Source: Planctomycetaceae bacterium (GTDB lineage Bacteria; Planctomycetota; Planctomycetia; Planctomycetales; Planctomycetaceae). From it: 64,000 bases of DNA. The position numbers and the translations under genes were made by a program. Shown here in pieces: positions 27,113-35,504 of this stretch (the first letter of the stretch is position 1; the number at the start of each line of letters is the position of its first letter). The notes under the pieces were generated by a model. That model was not told the DNA's origin, searched no databases, and saw only the letters and a program-made list of their open reading frames with translations. The DNA is taken from the NCBI GenBank assembly GCA_041398785.1, contig JAWKUA010000012.1:1-64000 (forward strand). Reading direction: 5' to 3'.

Positions 27113-28999
27113 CTATCGAAACAGCTTGCCGCCCAGCTTCGGGACGGCCTGTCGCAGGGCTTCGTTCGGGTCTTTCAAACCGCCCAGAACCTTGTTCCCT
27201 TCACCCAGCGTCTTTTCGAGCTTCTGCTGGTCCTTTTCCTTCAGCAGACCGGATTCTGAGACCTGGCGGATGACCTGATTCGGGTCGACTCGTCCGGAAC
27301 GCAGTGTCGCGACAAGTTGCTGAGCCTGCTGGATCTTGGTTACGACGTCCGCGTTGTCAGCCAGCAGTTCGTCGTATCGCTTGCCGAACCCGGCTGTGAG
27401 TTTTTCCCGCTGTTCGGCAACCGTCCGGTCGACTTCCGCCACCAGCCGCGTCTTCAGGTGCGCGACCTGAGCGTCAAGTGCTGTCTGCAGTCCGGCCGAG
27501 AATTGTTCTCCCACGTCGGAGGCGATGGAAACGTGCGGTTTCTTCAGAGTTCCCGTTAACTGAACCGTCGCGTTGACGTGATGGATCGAGGAGGAAACGT
27601 CCGCCAGCATCTGACTCAGAATGCCGGACCTGTCGGCCGGGGCCGCGCACGCCGTCTCGCCCAGTTCCGAATTCAGTTCAATTCGGCCGGCAATCTCTCC
27701 GTTCTCGACGACCAGTTCCGCATTCCAGTGCTGCTGTTTCAGGCTTGTCAGCATCTGAACTTTGTCCGGCTTGCCGATGGAAAGACGCTTGTCCGGGTCA
27801 CCGATGTAGTCTGCCAGAATCTCCGTGCGGGCGTTTTCGGTTGTGGCGTCATATCGCACCAGCAACTGCAGCGGCCGTTCGCCCGACGTCTTCACTTTCA
27901 GCACCGCGGGAACGCCATGCATGTGAGCGTCGCTGGTAACATCGGTCAGGACTCCCTGAAACGGCGCTGGCTGGCCGTTCAGTCGAAATTCCCCGTCCAG
28001 CAGAACCTTCCTGCACAGCAGACGAGGGGTCGGGTTGAACAGTTCGAATTCGAAATCGGTGCCGCGAATCCGTTCGGGCTTTACCTGATGCTGCAGGTCA
28101 TGCTGATATTCCTGAGCCGTCTCCAGCCAGCTCAGTACCTGCTGCAGTTGCAGATACATTTCTTCGCCGATCAGCGATTCTGAGATCCGCCGAGCGTCCG
28201 GTTTCAGCAGTTTGACCTTTCGGACGACCATTTCCTGATCGTTCAGACGAGCCTGATTCAGTCGTGCGAAGTCCTGCTGCACTTCCGGAACAATGCCGGT
28301 GATTCCGGACTTCATCTGCTGAGCCTCGCGGAGCAGCAGGTCGGCTCGCTGGGCAATCTGCAGGTACATTTCGATCTGCTGCAGCGGCTCCGTTTTTTTT
28401 GCCGCATCCATCTGTTGCCTCAGGGCGTCGACCTGCTGTTTCAGACTGCCGACCTCACCCGACATCACGTCAAAGCGAGCGTCCCATTTTTCATGCAACT
28501 CGCGACCGGTGCGGTAGGTCTCCAGAGTATTCGGATCAACCTGGGCCTTTGCCTGGGCCGTCAGATCCTCCAGCCATTCATCGCCGATGCTGCGAAGCTT
28601 CTCCGCCAGCCACGACGGTTCGGTGTCTTCCGGTTCCGGGGCGACTTCCAACTTGCCGTTGTCGCTGCGGGCGGTGCCGAAGCGAATTCCGGTCATGGTG
28701 GCTTCTTCGACGACGAACGACTTCCGCAGCAGCGAATCGCCGTTCATCGTCATCGTCAGCGCCCGGAATTCCATCAGATTTGTTCCGGGGCGACCGGCAC
28801 TGGCCAGAGCAACGCCGTCGATGGTAAGCCGAGGCGGAAAGAATCCCGTGCTTAAGGACTCAATGTCCGCCTTTGCACCGGTTATGGACTGCAGTCCGGT
28901 GATGGCCGAGTACCTCAGCAGAGGATCAAAGCCGAAGGCCATTGCCGCCCAAAGGATCGCCACCAGGATGAGCCTCGGGATCAGATAGCTCCAGCGCAT
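27113..28999 (-). CDS. TIGR03545-family membrane protein
   Basis: A 628-residue protein with one N-terminal membrane helix (about 8-25), then an AsmA-like beta region (ADIESLSTGFFPPRLTIDGV), and long helical, Gln-rich coiled-coil stretches in the middle (about 140-260) and near the C-terminus (about 510-600). The layout and N-terminal segment match the TIGR03545 family of unknown function. Its upstream partner encodes the TIGR03546 protein, with which it is normally paired. GGAAG lies close upstream of the ATG at 28999. An envelope or lipid-related role is suggested only by topology. Confidence 0.8.
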   Translation of the reverse strand: MRWSYLIPRLILVAILWAAMAFGFDPLLRYSAITGLQSITGAKADIESLSTGFFPPRLTIDGVALASAGRPGTNLMEFRALTMTMNGDSLLRKSFVVEEATMTGIRFGTARSDNGKLEVAPEPEDTEPSWLAEKLRSIGDEWLEDLTAQAKAQVDPNTLETYRTGRELHEKWDARFDVMSGEVGSLKQQVDALRQQMDAAKKTEPLQQIEMYLQIAQRADLLLREAQQMKSGITGIVPEVQQDFARLNQARLNDQEMVVRKVKLLKPDARRISESLIGEEMYLQLQQVLSWLETAQEYQHDLQHQVKPERIRGTDFEFELFNPTPRLLCRKVLLDGEFRLNGQPAPFQGVLTDVTSDAHMHGVPAVLKVKTSGERPLQLLVRYDATTENARTEILADYIGDPDKRLSIGKPDKVQMLTSLKQQHWNAELVVENGEIAGRIELNSELGETACAAPADRSGILSQMLADVSSSIHHVNATVQLTGTLKKPHVSIASDVGEQFSAGLQTALDAQVAHLKTRLVAEVDRTVAEQREKLTAGFGKRYDELLADNADVVTKIQQAQQLVATLRSGRVDPNQVIRQVSESGLLKEKDQQKLEKTLGEGNKVLGGLKDPNEALRQAVPKLGGKLFR

Positions 29000-29200
29000 T
29001 CGAGCTTCCTTGCTCTGAATTCCATAACAACCGTTTCCGTCATGCTGCCCGGGTATCCGGACATCACTATGGCGCGGAATGAAGTGCGATTTCGAATGAT
29101 TCGGAAGCCGGCGACAACTGCCGTGTCGTGAACGGCCTGCCGTCGCCCGGCACCGGCTTGTCCTTCAGGGCAACCCGCTGGCGGGTGTCCGGGCCGCGAC

Positions 29201-29713
29201 TCAGCCCGCCGTTCCCAGCCGGTCAGCCCATTCGGCCCCGAGCAGGACTCGCGTGAGCCAGAACCTCCTGGCCCACGGGCCGACAACCTTCGAGTACTTT
29301 TCAAAGACAGGTCGAGAGCAGCGATGAACCGGATAGACAGCCAGGAGCCCGATCACAAAGCTGCCGAGCACCACGGAATTGTTGAATGCGGTCCACGGCA
29401 TCACCGGCGCGTTGTACAGCTGAGTCCACACGTTCTGGAGGGCCGGCATGGTCAGCAGCCAGGATCCCAGCCGATCGGACAGTGGATCAAGCAGCGTCGA
29501 CGCAAACGTGACGGCGACGATTGCTGCGGCGGCGATCCCCAGATTCACGCGAGTGGCCGCAAGGAAAACGCCAAGGAAGACTGCCAGCAAGTTTCCCTTT
29601 GGTACCAGTCCGACCAGTACTCCCAGTGCCAGCCCGAGCGACATCTGCCGTGGCGAAGACTGGGCCAACAGCGCCTTCAATGCCAGCCGCAGAGGTTTCA
29701 AGACGATGAACAT
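29201..29713 (-). CDS. TIGR03546-family membrane protein
   Basis: A 170-residue protein with three or four hydrophobic helices (LGLALGVLVGLVPKGNLLAV; LGIAAAAIVAVTFASTLLDP; NNSVVLGSFVIGLLAVYPVH). Its pattern resembles DUF2062-like membrane proteins and specifically the TIGR03546 family that travels with TIGR03545, here encoded 201 bp downstream on the same strand. The two are likely co-transcribed. Function is unknown. Confidence 0.8.
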   Translation of the reverse strand: MFIVLKPLRLALKALLAQSSPRQMSLGLALGVLVGLVPKGNLLAVFLGVFLAATRVNLGIAAAAIVAVTFASTLLDPLSDRLGSWLLTMPALQNVWTQLYNAPVMPWTAFNNSVVLGSFVIGLLAVYPVHRCSRPVFEKYSKVVGPWARRFWLTRVLLGAEWADRLGTAG

Positions 29714-30134
29714 TGCAGCAAATCCTTTACGCGGTCACCGCCCATGGCGGCGTTTGGACGACCCCGAAAACCTTCGGAGAGCGACATTCGGATATTCGCT
29801 TCGCCCACGACAGCCGGTCAATATCATGGCGTCCGGATCGCATATCGGCGGCATTCCGGTGACCGGCATTCCGGCTCCTTTTCGGCAGATGATTCCGGAA
29901 CCGGTGGACACCCGCAGGAATTGCCACAAGTCTCTGCCGGGTCCAATCCGGACACGTGGCCGTCCGGGCGGTTTTGGCCAGGCGTCACATTACGGGCACC
30001 GCAGGATCTGACTCGCGGCGCAATCGGGTTTGGTTGTCGTGAGCCGGCGTGAGCGCTCCGGCAAATTCGGCCGAATCTCATTGAATGGCAGCATTTCTCC
30101 CGATTTGGAATCAATCGGAAAGCTCCCGTCGCAC
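29714..30134. other. Intergenic region upstream of the ketoacyl synthase promoter
   Basis: About 420 bp between the divergent TIGR03546 gene and the promoter at 30135. Open frames here lack coding character. No repeat or RNA gene was recognised. Confidence 0.35.
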
Positions 30135-30163
30135 TTGACAATTTGAGCTCGCCCTCATGTAAT
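30135..30163 (+). promoter_or_regulatory. Near-consensus sigma-70 promoter
   Basis: TTGACA (30135-30140), a 17-bp spacer, and TGTAAT (30158-30163, one mismatch to TATAAT). Transcription would start near 30170, giving a leader of about 270 nt before the ketoacyl synthase gene. Confidence 0.65.
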
Positions 30164-30280
30164 TTGGTTCAGGTGCTGTGGAGGCTGCTGCGCGTGTGAA
30201 ATCTCACGGGTGGCTGGTTCACAGTCGATAAAAGAGTGTTTCGGGCCGGGAAATAACGCTGGGGAGCGTATTTCCGGTTG

Positions 30281-30433
30281 ATGTTTGGCGTCTTCAAACG
30301 AGGGCGCGTCTGGCTTCGGTTGGCGTCTCGCATGGGGTGCGGTGCCAGCCGACCGCTGAAAGGGACTTTCGGCAACATTCTCAAGATGGGTCAGGTTGAG
30401 TCGCTGTATGAGTCGGCGGTCTCGGCCTTGTGA
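30281..30433 (+). CDS. Possible 50-residue leader ORF before the ketoacyl synthase gene
   Basis: An ATG at 30281 opens 50 codons ending at TGA 30431-30433, 9 nt before the next start codon. The peptide is basic at its N-terminus (MFGVFKRGRVWLRLASRMG) and helical at its C-terminus. The nearest Shine-Dalgarno-like run (GGGGAG) is about 14 nt upstream, which is too far for strong initiation. It could be a coupled leader peptide or chance; I recognise no family. Confidence 0.3.
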   Translation: MFGVFKRGRVWLRLASRMGCGASRPLKGTFGNILKMGQVESLYESAVSAL

Positions 30434-30442
30434 GGCGTAACC

Positions 30443-31732
30443 ATGGCTGGGTGCGATGGGGTTCGCGTAGTCGTCACCGGTGTTGGAGTTGTCTCTCCAA
30501 TTGGTATCGGCAACGACAATTTCTGGAACAGCCTTTCCAGCAATCGCTCCGGAATCGATTTTCTGCATTCCATTCCCGGTGACGGGCTGCCGTCAGCCTT
30601 TGGCGCTGAGGTTCGTGACTTCGAACCCGCCAAACATTTGCGTGAGCGCAAGTTCCTGAAAGTGATGTCCCGCGACATCCAGCTCGGTGTGGCATCTGCG
30701 AATCTGGCCGTCCGTGACGCGGGAATTCAGCCGGGCGACATCGACCCATACCGATTTGGCGTCGAATTTGGTGCGGGACGCATGACCTCGCACCCGTCCG
30801 AACTGGCCGCCGCCGCCAATTTGTGCCGCAGCGAAGCAGGCGATTTCGAACTGACCCGCTGGGGTGAAGGCGCCGTGGGAAGTATCGCGCCGCTGTGGCT
30901 TTTGCGCCAGCTTCCCAATATGCCGGCGTGCCATATTTCTATCGACCACAACGCCTGTGGTCCGAACAACACGATCACCTGTCGTGACACGTCAGCCCTG
31001 CTGGCTCTGGCCGAGGCCGTCCGAATCATCGAAGCGGATCGTGCGGATGTCATGATTGTCGGCGCTGCAAGTTCCAACATTCATCCCGTTGACATTGCTA
31101 AGTTTCATCGCTTTGAGGGCCTTTCCCGACGATCAGATGATCCTTCGCGGGCCTGCCGGCCGTTTGACTTCGAACGCGATGGTGCTGTCGTGGGCGAAGG
31201 CGGTGCGACATTTATCGTCGAAAGCTACGAACATGCCGTCCGGCGGGGAGCCAACATCTACGCCGAGATCCTTGGCATTGGTGCCGGCTGCGACGGGCGG
31301 GGTTCCGCAAACGAAGCCGGTGGTCTGGGCCTTGTGCGAGCGATGGAAACGTCGATCCGCAAGTCGAAGATCCGCCCCGAGGAACTTGGCCATGTAAACG
31401 CGCAGGGAAAGAGTACTCAGCCGGACGACATCGTCGAATCACGGGCCTACAACCGCGTCTTTGGGGATTGCCTGCTGAAGGTGCCGGTCACCGCGATGAA
31501 AAGCTTCGTGGGACACTTTGATTCCGGAGCGGGTGCCGTCGAAATGGCCGGTACGCTGCTCGCCCTGAAATACGGCGAAGTTCCGGCAACGCTGAACTAC
31601 GAGATTCCCGATCCTCGCTGCCGTCTGAATGTGGTGCGGGGAGGTCCGCAGCGACTGCGGACCCGTACTGCGATCACGGTCAATCGCACCGCGATGGGAC
31701 AAAGCGCCGCGGCTGTGTTGCGAGCGATCTGA
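30443..31732 (+). CDS. Ketoacyl-ACP-synthase-like protein with altered active site
   Basis: A 429-residue thiolase-fold condensing enzyme of the FabF/KAS type. The nucleophile Cys172 lies in HNACGPNN (normally TAC-S/T-S/G), and the second His, His358, is kept in VGHFDSGAGAVE. The first active-site His, usually in NAHGTST, is Gln321 (VNAQGKST). Cys-His-His is therefore Cys-Gln-His. Such enzymes may decarboxylate or transfer poorly, use another chemistry, or act as a partner subunit. It has its own promoter about 300 bp upstream and no neighbouring acyl carrier or reductase gene, so the pathway is unknown. Confidence 0.85.
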   Translation: MAGCDGVRVVVTGVGVVSPIGIGNDNFWNSLSSNRSGIDFLHSIPGDGLPSAFGAEVRDFEPAKHLRERKFLKVMSRDIQLGVASANLAVRDAGIQPGDIDPYRFGVEFGAGRMTSHPSELAAAANLCRSEAGDFELTRWGEGAVGSIAPLWLLRQLPNMPACHISIDHNACGPNNTITCRDTSALLALAEAVRIIEADRADVMIVGAASSNIHPVDIAKFHRFEGLSRRSDDPSRACRPFDFERDGAVVGEGGATFIVESYEHAVRRGANIYAEILGIGAGCDGRGSANEAGGLGLVRAMETSIRKSKIRPEELGHVNAQGKSTQPDDIVESRAYNRVFGDCLLKVPVTAMKSFVGHFDSGAGAVEMAGTLLALKYGEVPATLNYEIPDPRCRLNVVRGGPQRLRTRTAITVNRTAMGQSAAAVLRAI

Positions 31733-31869
31733 TTCGATGCCCGGTTCCGATGCTCACATTCGGAGACCAGTTACGCGCTGTCAGAGACTCCGTACGTTTC
31801 CGCCTGCGCGGAGATCTTAGCCACGCGGCAGCCGTCCGCTTTGTTTGGCCCGGACTCTTCACGGGTTGT

Positions 31870-31923
31870 ACGACGGGACTCCGATCCCGTCGAATTGCAG
31901 CGACGGGATCGGAGTCCCGTCGT
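31870..31923. repeat. Twin palindrome, family A, compact copy
   Basis: Two exactly complementary 23-bp arms (31870-31892 and 31901-31923) with an 8-bp loop, each with the core GACGGGACTCCGATCCCGTC or its complement. It lies in the 276-bp gap between the convergent ketoacyl synthase and Bax-inhibitor genes and may act there as a terminator-like hairpin. Nothing else was seen in that gap (31733-32008). Confidence 0.92.
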
Positions 31924-32008
31924 AAAGTGTGCATTTCGCCAATTCGAGCCAACGTGCTTGTCCAGGACGCTCTACGTCAGGAATTGCGGATCGCGTGAAT
32001 AATCCGGG

Positions 32009-32734
32009 TTAGTCGTCATTCAGGAACGACATAATGTAGATCAGGTGGCGGAAGAGTTCGGCCATCGAGCCAAAGATCATCAGTGCTCCCGCGACATGGG
32101 CGGTCGTCGGCAGATGGTTCATGATCAGCGATGTTTCATACAGGATGTATCCGCACATCAGCACGACGACCAGCGCGGAGAAAAGAATTCCCAGGCTGAA
32201 GCCGCCGAAGAAGAACGATGCGATGCCGATCGCGAACAGCGCGATACCTCCCAGATAGAGTGCATTTCGAAGGAACGAAAAGTCCTTTCTGCTGACGATC
32301 ACCACCAGCGTCAGTCCTCCGGTGATCGCAAACGTCAGAAAAGCGGCTTTTCCCAGAATGTTCGGATCCCGAAACAGCGCGAATCCGATGGCTGGGACAA
32401 GGAAGATCGATTCCGCAAAGACGTACAGGCCAAGACCGCCATATTGAGCTGCTGCGGACGCTCCGCTGCAGGCCAGCTTCTGAGCGAACCAACACGCGGC
32501 GATGACTCCGATCAGCGCGATGAACCACATCCGGCCGAATGTCTGCAGGATCGTCGTCGCGATCGGTGTCTGGAAATAGAGGAACTCCAGGCCAATCAGA
32601 AGCAGGATGGCTCCGAACACGTGCGTGTACACACGACGCAGAAACGCCAGTCGTTCCTGCAACTGGGCATCGACTACGAACATGTCCATTGGAGCGGAGT
32701 AGGGATCGTATTGATGTCCAGCGGGTGAACTCAT
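32009..32734 (-). CDS. Bax inhibitor-1 / YccA family membrane protein
   Basis: A 241-residue protein with seven hydrophobic helices and the BI-1 (UPF0005) pattern: an N-terminal cytosolic stretch ending FLRRVYTHVFGAILLLIGLEFL, a G-L-YVFAESIFLVPA helix, the TFAITGGLTLVVI segment and a C-terminal LYETSLIMNHLPTTAHVAGALMIFGS helix pair ending in acidic residues. Members are proton/calcium-leak or protease-associated membrane proteins; the role here is not known. Confidence 0.9.
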   Translation of the reverse strand: MSSPAGHQYDPYSAPMDMFVVDAQLQERLAFLRRVYTHVFGAILLLIGLEFLYFQTPIATTILQTFGRMWFIALIGVIAACWFAQKLACSGASAAAQYGGLGLYVFAESIFLVPAIGFALFRDPNILGKAAFLTFAITGGLTLVVIVSRKDFSFLRNALYLGGIALFAIGIASFFFGGFSLGILFSALVVVLMCGYILYETSLIMNHLPTTAHVAGALMIFGSMAELFRHLIYIMSFLNDD

Positions 32735-33532
32735 GGCGGCGGCCTTTCAATGTTTTCAGAAGTTCAGCTTTCTGGCGCCCGAACGCAGGGGTCGCTGCGA
32801 ATGCAACCACAGGATACTCGACGCCTGTGAATCCGCCAACGGAATCTGATGACACCCGCGTCTTAGGCGTGCGGTTTGCGGGCAGGTAACAGCTCATCTG
32901 CCGCTCGCCTTAGCATCGTCGACGACCACGGCGCGTTAACTCAACGCCGCCAGCGGCTGCGTCAGATCGCGGCGGTCATACAGGTCGATTGATTTGCCCT
33001 CCGCTTCCGAATTACCCGGCTCAAACCGCCGATCATCCCGATTCGACGCTGCACAAAAGGGTTGAAGCAGGTGCTGCTCCCTCTTTCCCGGGAACAATGG
33101 ATTCGAAAGTCGGCCCCGCTTTCATGCCAGGCCATCCGGCAGGCGCAGGAACGGCTTTCGACGCTGCCTTCCGGCATCATCTGATGCCTCCCCGTGGTGC
33201 GCCCGACATTCCTTGATTTTGACTGCCTTTCTGTTGCGGAAGATCAGCCGGTGCGACGAATCGCGTTGCCGAAACTCAACACGGGCGATGTTGAGATTGT
33301 AAAGCCTCGCTGCCGCAACGGGTCATTGTCGGAAGCCTGTAAGTTCTGTTAGTGGAAAGGTTTGCGATGCATTCGGGTCGTTGCTGTGTCAAGAAATCTG
33401 AACACGATTAACGTTTTGGCACCGACCGTGCTTTACAGATTGTTCAACAACGCAGGCGACATGAAACACCGCCTGGGAAAAAGACCGAAACACGTTCCAC
33501 TTCGAAACAGGAAAGCACAGGAGAACACGACC
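32735..33532. other. Intergenic region before the first pilin-like gene
   Basis: About 800 bp between divergent genes. No convincing protein, RNA gene or repeat. The last 170 bp form the leader of the pilin-like gene, with GGAG at 33520-33523. The frame that continues upstream of 33533 has no coding character. Confidence 0.4.
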
Positions 33533-33847
33533 ATGATGAACATTCTGCACGCACTCAAGAACGACGAAAACGGTTTCATTGTCTCAGCCGAACTGGTACT
33601 GGTCGGCACGATCCTTGTGGTCGGCATGATCACAGGTCTGAGCGAACTGAGCTTCAATGTGAATCAGGAACTGGAAGACGTCGGCTCAGCGGTTGGCGGC
33701 ATCAACCAGACCTATTACTACACTCTTGCGAGTGGTCAGAAAGGCGAAGCTGTCGGCAGCACGTTCCTGGACTTTGCCGATGAATGCGACAACGCCTGCA
33801 ACATCAGCTGCAACAGCCCGGGCCGTCCGGAACAGGGTGCTTACTAA
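33533..33847 (+). CDS. Pilin-like small secreted protein, paralogue 1
   Basis: A 104-residue protein. GGAG nine bases upstream fixes the ATG at 33533. A short charged N-terminus (MMNILHALKNDENG) is followed by one hydrophobic helix (FIVSAELVLVGTILVVGMITGL) and a soluble tail with four Cys at the end. The helix layout recalls type IV/Flp pilins cleaved after Gly, but the Glu is at position 6 after the Gly instead of 5. The same motif recurs in the protein at 46270-46524. Assembly into a fibre is an inference. It is followed by its own terminator. Confidence 0.72.
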   Translation: MMNILHALKNDENGFIVSAELVLVGTILVVGMITGLSELSFNVNQELEDVGSAVGGINQTYYYTLASGQKGEAVGSTFLDFADECDNACNISCNSPGRPEQGAY

Positions 33848-33885
33848 TCAGTGCGGTTCGACATAGATCGCATGACAATCAGGAC

Positions 33886-33915
33886 GCCCGGCATCTCTTG
33901 ATGCCGGGCTTTTCT
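33886..33915 (+). terminator. Rho-independent terminator
   Basis: GCCCGGCATC, loop TCTT, GATGCCGGGC, then TTTTCT. A perfect 10-bp stem 38 bp after the pilin-like gene. Confidence 0.9.
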
Positions 33916-34024
33916 AATGCCTGTGCAGCGCTGTGGTTCGCCGGCAGCATCCACGTTGTTGATACGCCGTATCATCGCCGATGCGCCCTATTGCATTGTC
34001 AGGCGTGGATCGGTGGGTCGTGTA

Positions 34025-34077
34025 CCACTGGCTGTGCCAGTGTTTTCCGGACCACAGGGCACTGGCACAGCCAGTGG
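34025..34077. repeat. Twin palindrome, family B
   Basis: CCACTGGCTGTGCCAGTG (34025-34042) and its exact complement (34060-34077) flank a 17-bp loop. Each arm is itself a hairpin (CACTGGC / GCCAGTG). It lies between the pilin-like terminator and the end of the membrane protein gene. It has the same two-arm design as family A but an unrelated sequence. Confidence 0.92.
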
Positions 34078-34111
34078 CACACATCAATTTACGATGGACT
34101 GGCCACTATGG

Positions 34112-34879
34112 TCACGCGACGTGCTTCGCCGACGGACGGGCATCCGGCTTTCGAATCGCTGTTGAAGCCGCCAGAACAAAATTGGCGTACATAATAAACA
34201 TCAGCAATCCGATCGGAATCGTCAGGAAGCGTGCGTATTGCAACAGCGAGTCACCATCGACCTGTGAAGCGGAAGGCGACACGAACGTAAACAGCGCCAA
34301 TGCTCCCGCCACGACAAGTACGGGGACTCCGCGCCGGGTGACATCCGGTCGGTCCAGGAAACGTCCCAGGCGCATCAGGAACAGCACGAACAGGATGGGG
34401 GAGAGAACCAGCAGCAAGCTGCCGGTCGCATGCGTCCACGCTTCGTTTGTGAAGACTCCCCCATTCCTTCGCTGGAGATGCTGCGCGCAGATCAGTAACA
34501 GCCAGAGAACGTCGGCCGCGATACTGCCGGTCAGCAGTTGTTTCCGGGTTCCGCGGGACGGCACTGACAGGCAGAGCAGCTTTCCTGCAAACATGATCAG
34601 CAGGCCGAGTGTGATCCCGATTCCGGCGCTTCCGAATGCCGTGATCGCCGTCACAACTGCCTGGCCCGTGCTTCCGGAACCCGCTGCGCTGCCGAAGAGC
34701 GCGATCAGGGCTGCGACGACAGCCCCCAGTGCAATGATCAGCATCCCTGTGTAAACCAACAGAGTGCCGATTCCGGTCAACTGTAGTTTCTGAAGCCGTT
34801 CACCGGGGACTGTCGTCTCCGCAGCGTCGTGCCGGGGCTGCGGAGGTGCATAGGGATTGTCTTCGTTGGGTGCAGTCAT
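34112..34879 (-). CDS. Membrane protein of unknown function
   Basis: A 255-residue protein with a Pro/Asn-rich cytosolic N-terminus (MTAPNEDNPYAPPQP, a type common in planctomycetes) and about six hydrophobic helices, beginning with GIGTLLVYTGMLIIALGAVVAALIAL. No conserved catalytic motif was recognised. It stands alone, with its 3' end facing the family B repeat. Confidence 0.7.
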   Translation of the reverse strand: MTAPNEDNPYAPPQPRHDAAETTVPGERLQKLQLTGIGTLLVYTGMLIIALGAVVAALIALFGSAAGSGSTGQAVVTAITAFGSAGIGITLGLLIMFAGKLLCLSVPSRGTRKQLLTGSIAADVLWLLLICAQHLQRRNGGVFTNEAWTHATGSLLLVLSPILFVLFLMRLGRFLDRPDVTRRGVPVLVVAGALALFTFVSPSASQVDGDSLLQYARFLTIPIGLLMFIMYANFVLAASTAIRKPDARPSAKHVA

Positions 34880-35504
34880 GATTCGCGGGCCTGATAGTGG
34901 TGCCTGGTTCGGATTCCCGGGTGTCTGGATTTGCCGAATTTCGACGGCGGAACGACGGACATCAAGTCGCCGTTCTCGTGGTCGCGAACAGTATCACCTG
35001 CGATCCGGCAGTTCGATTCTCCCCGCAGGGACGATGACGGACGCTGACGGACGGTGGGACTGCTCTGAAGTCGGCCGAATTCGTGGATGGGGCAACGACT
35101 CTAAGAACCCTTAAAAAACTCCCAGGCTCTCGCAGGTTTTGTTAGCGGTTCCAATTCTGTTTCCGTTCTGCGCGACACTTGAACGCGACCTGCTCGCGAT
35201 GAGCAAGGGTCGCCGCGGCTGAATGAACTTCAAGCGGCGGGCGACAGGCTGCTCATTTGGAAACGTCGCTGCGGCAGTGTATACCGCCGTTGCGACCGTG
35301 CGGGTGAATTCCGCGGATCGATGGCGCGGGCGGGCCAGCATCGATCCCGTGGCCGGGAAGTGAATCGTCAGCCGATTATTGAGCCGTCAGTCCGCGGAAG
35401 TTACACCGCTGCGCTTCGTTTCGTCGTATCGAGGGGTTGTGTTATTCGCCACTCGATCGTGGCGGCGGCTCATGTTCGCCCAGACTACTTTTGAAGGCCG
35501 TACC
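34880..35504. other. Intergenic region before glycerol kinase
   Basis: 625 bp between divergent genes. Several short open frames have no coding character. The segment 35100-35340 is less GC-rich at its start, but no promoter with both elements was found. No repeat seen. Confidence 0.35.

Noticed and set aside
29714..30568. Minus-strand frame 30155-30568 as a gene.
   Set aside because: It overlaps the ketoacyl synthase start and the promoter, and reads as low-complexity basic sequence.
30443..31732. Core of a polyketide or ladderane-type cluster.
   Set aside because: No carrier protein, reductase, acyltransferase or radical SAM gene is adjacent; one isolated synthase does not make a cluster.
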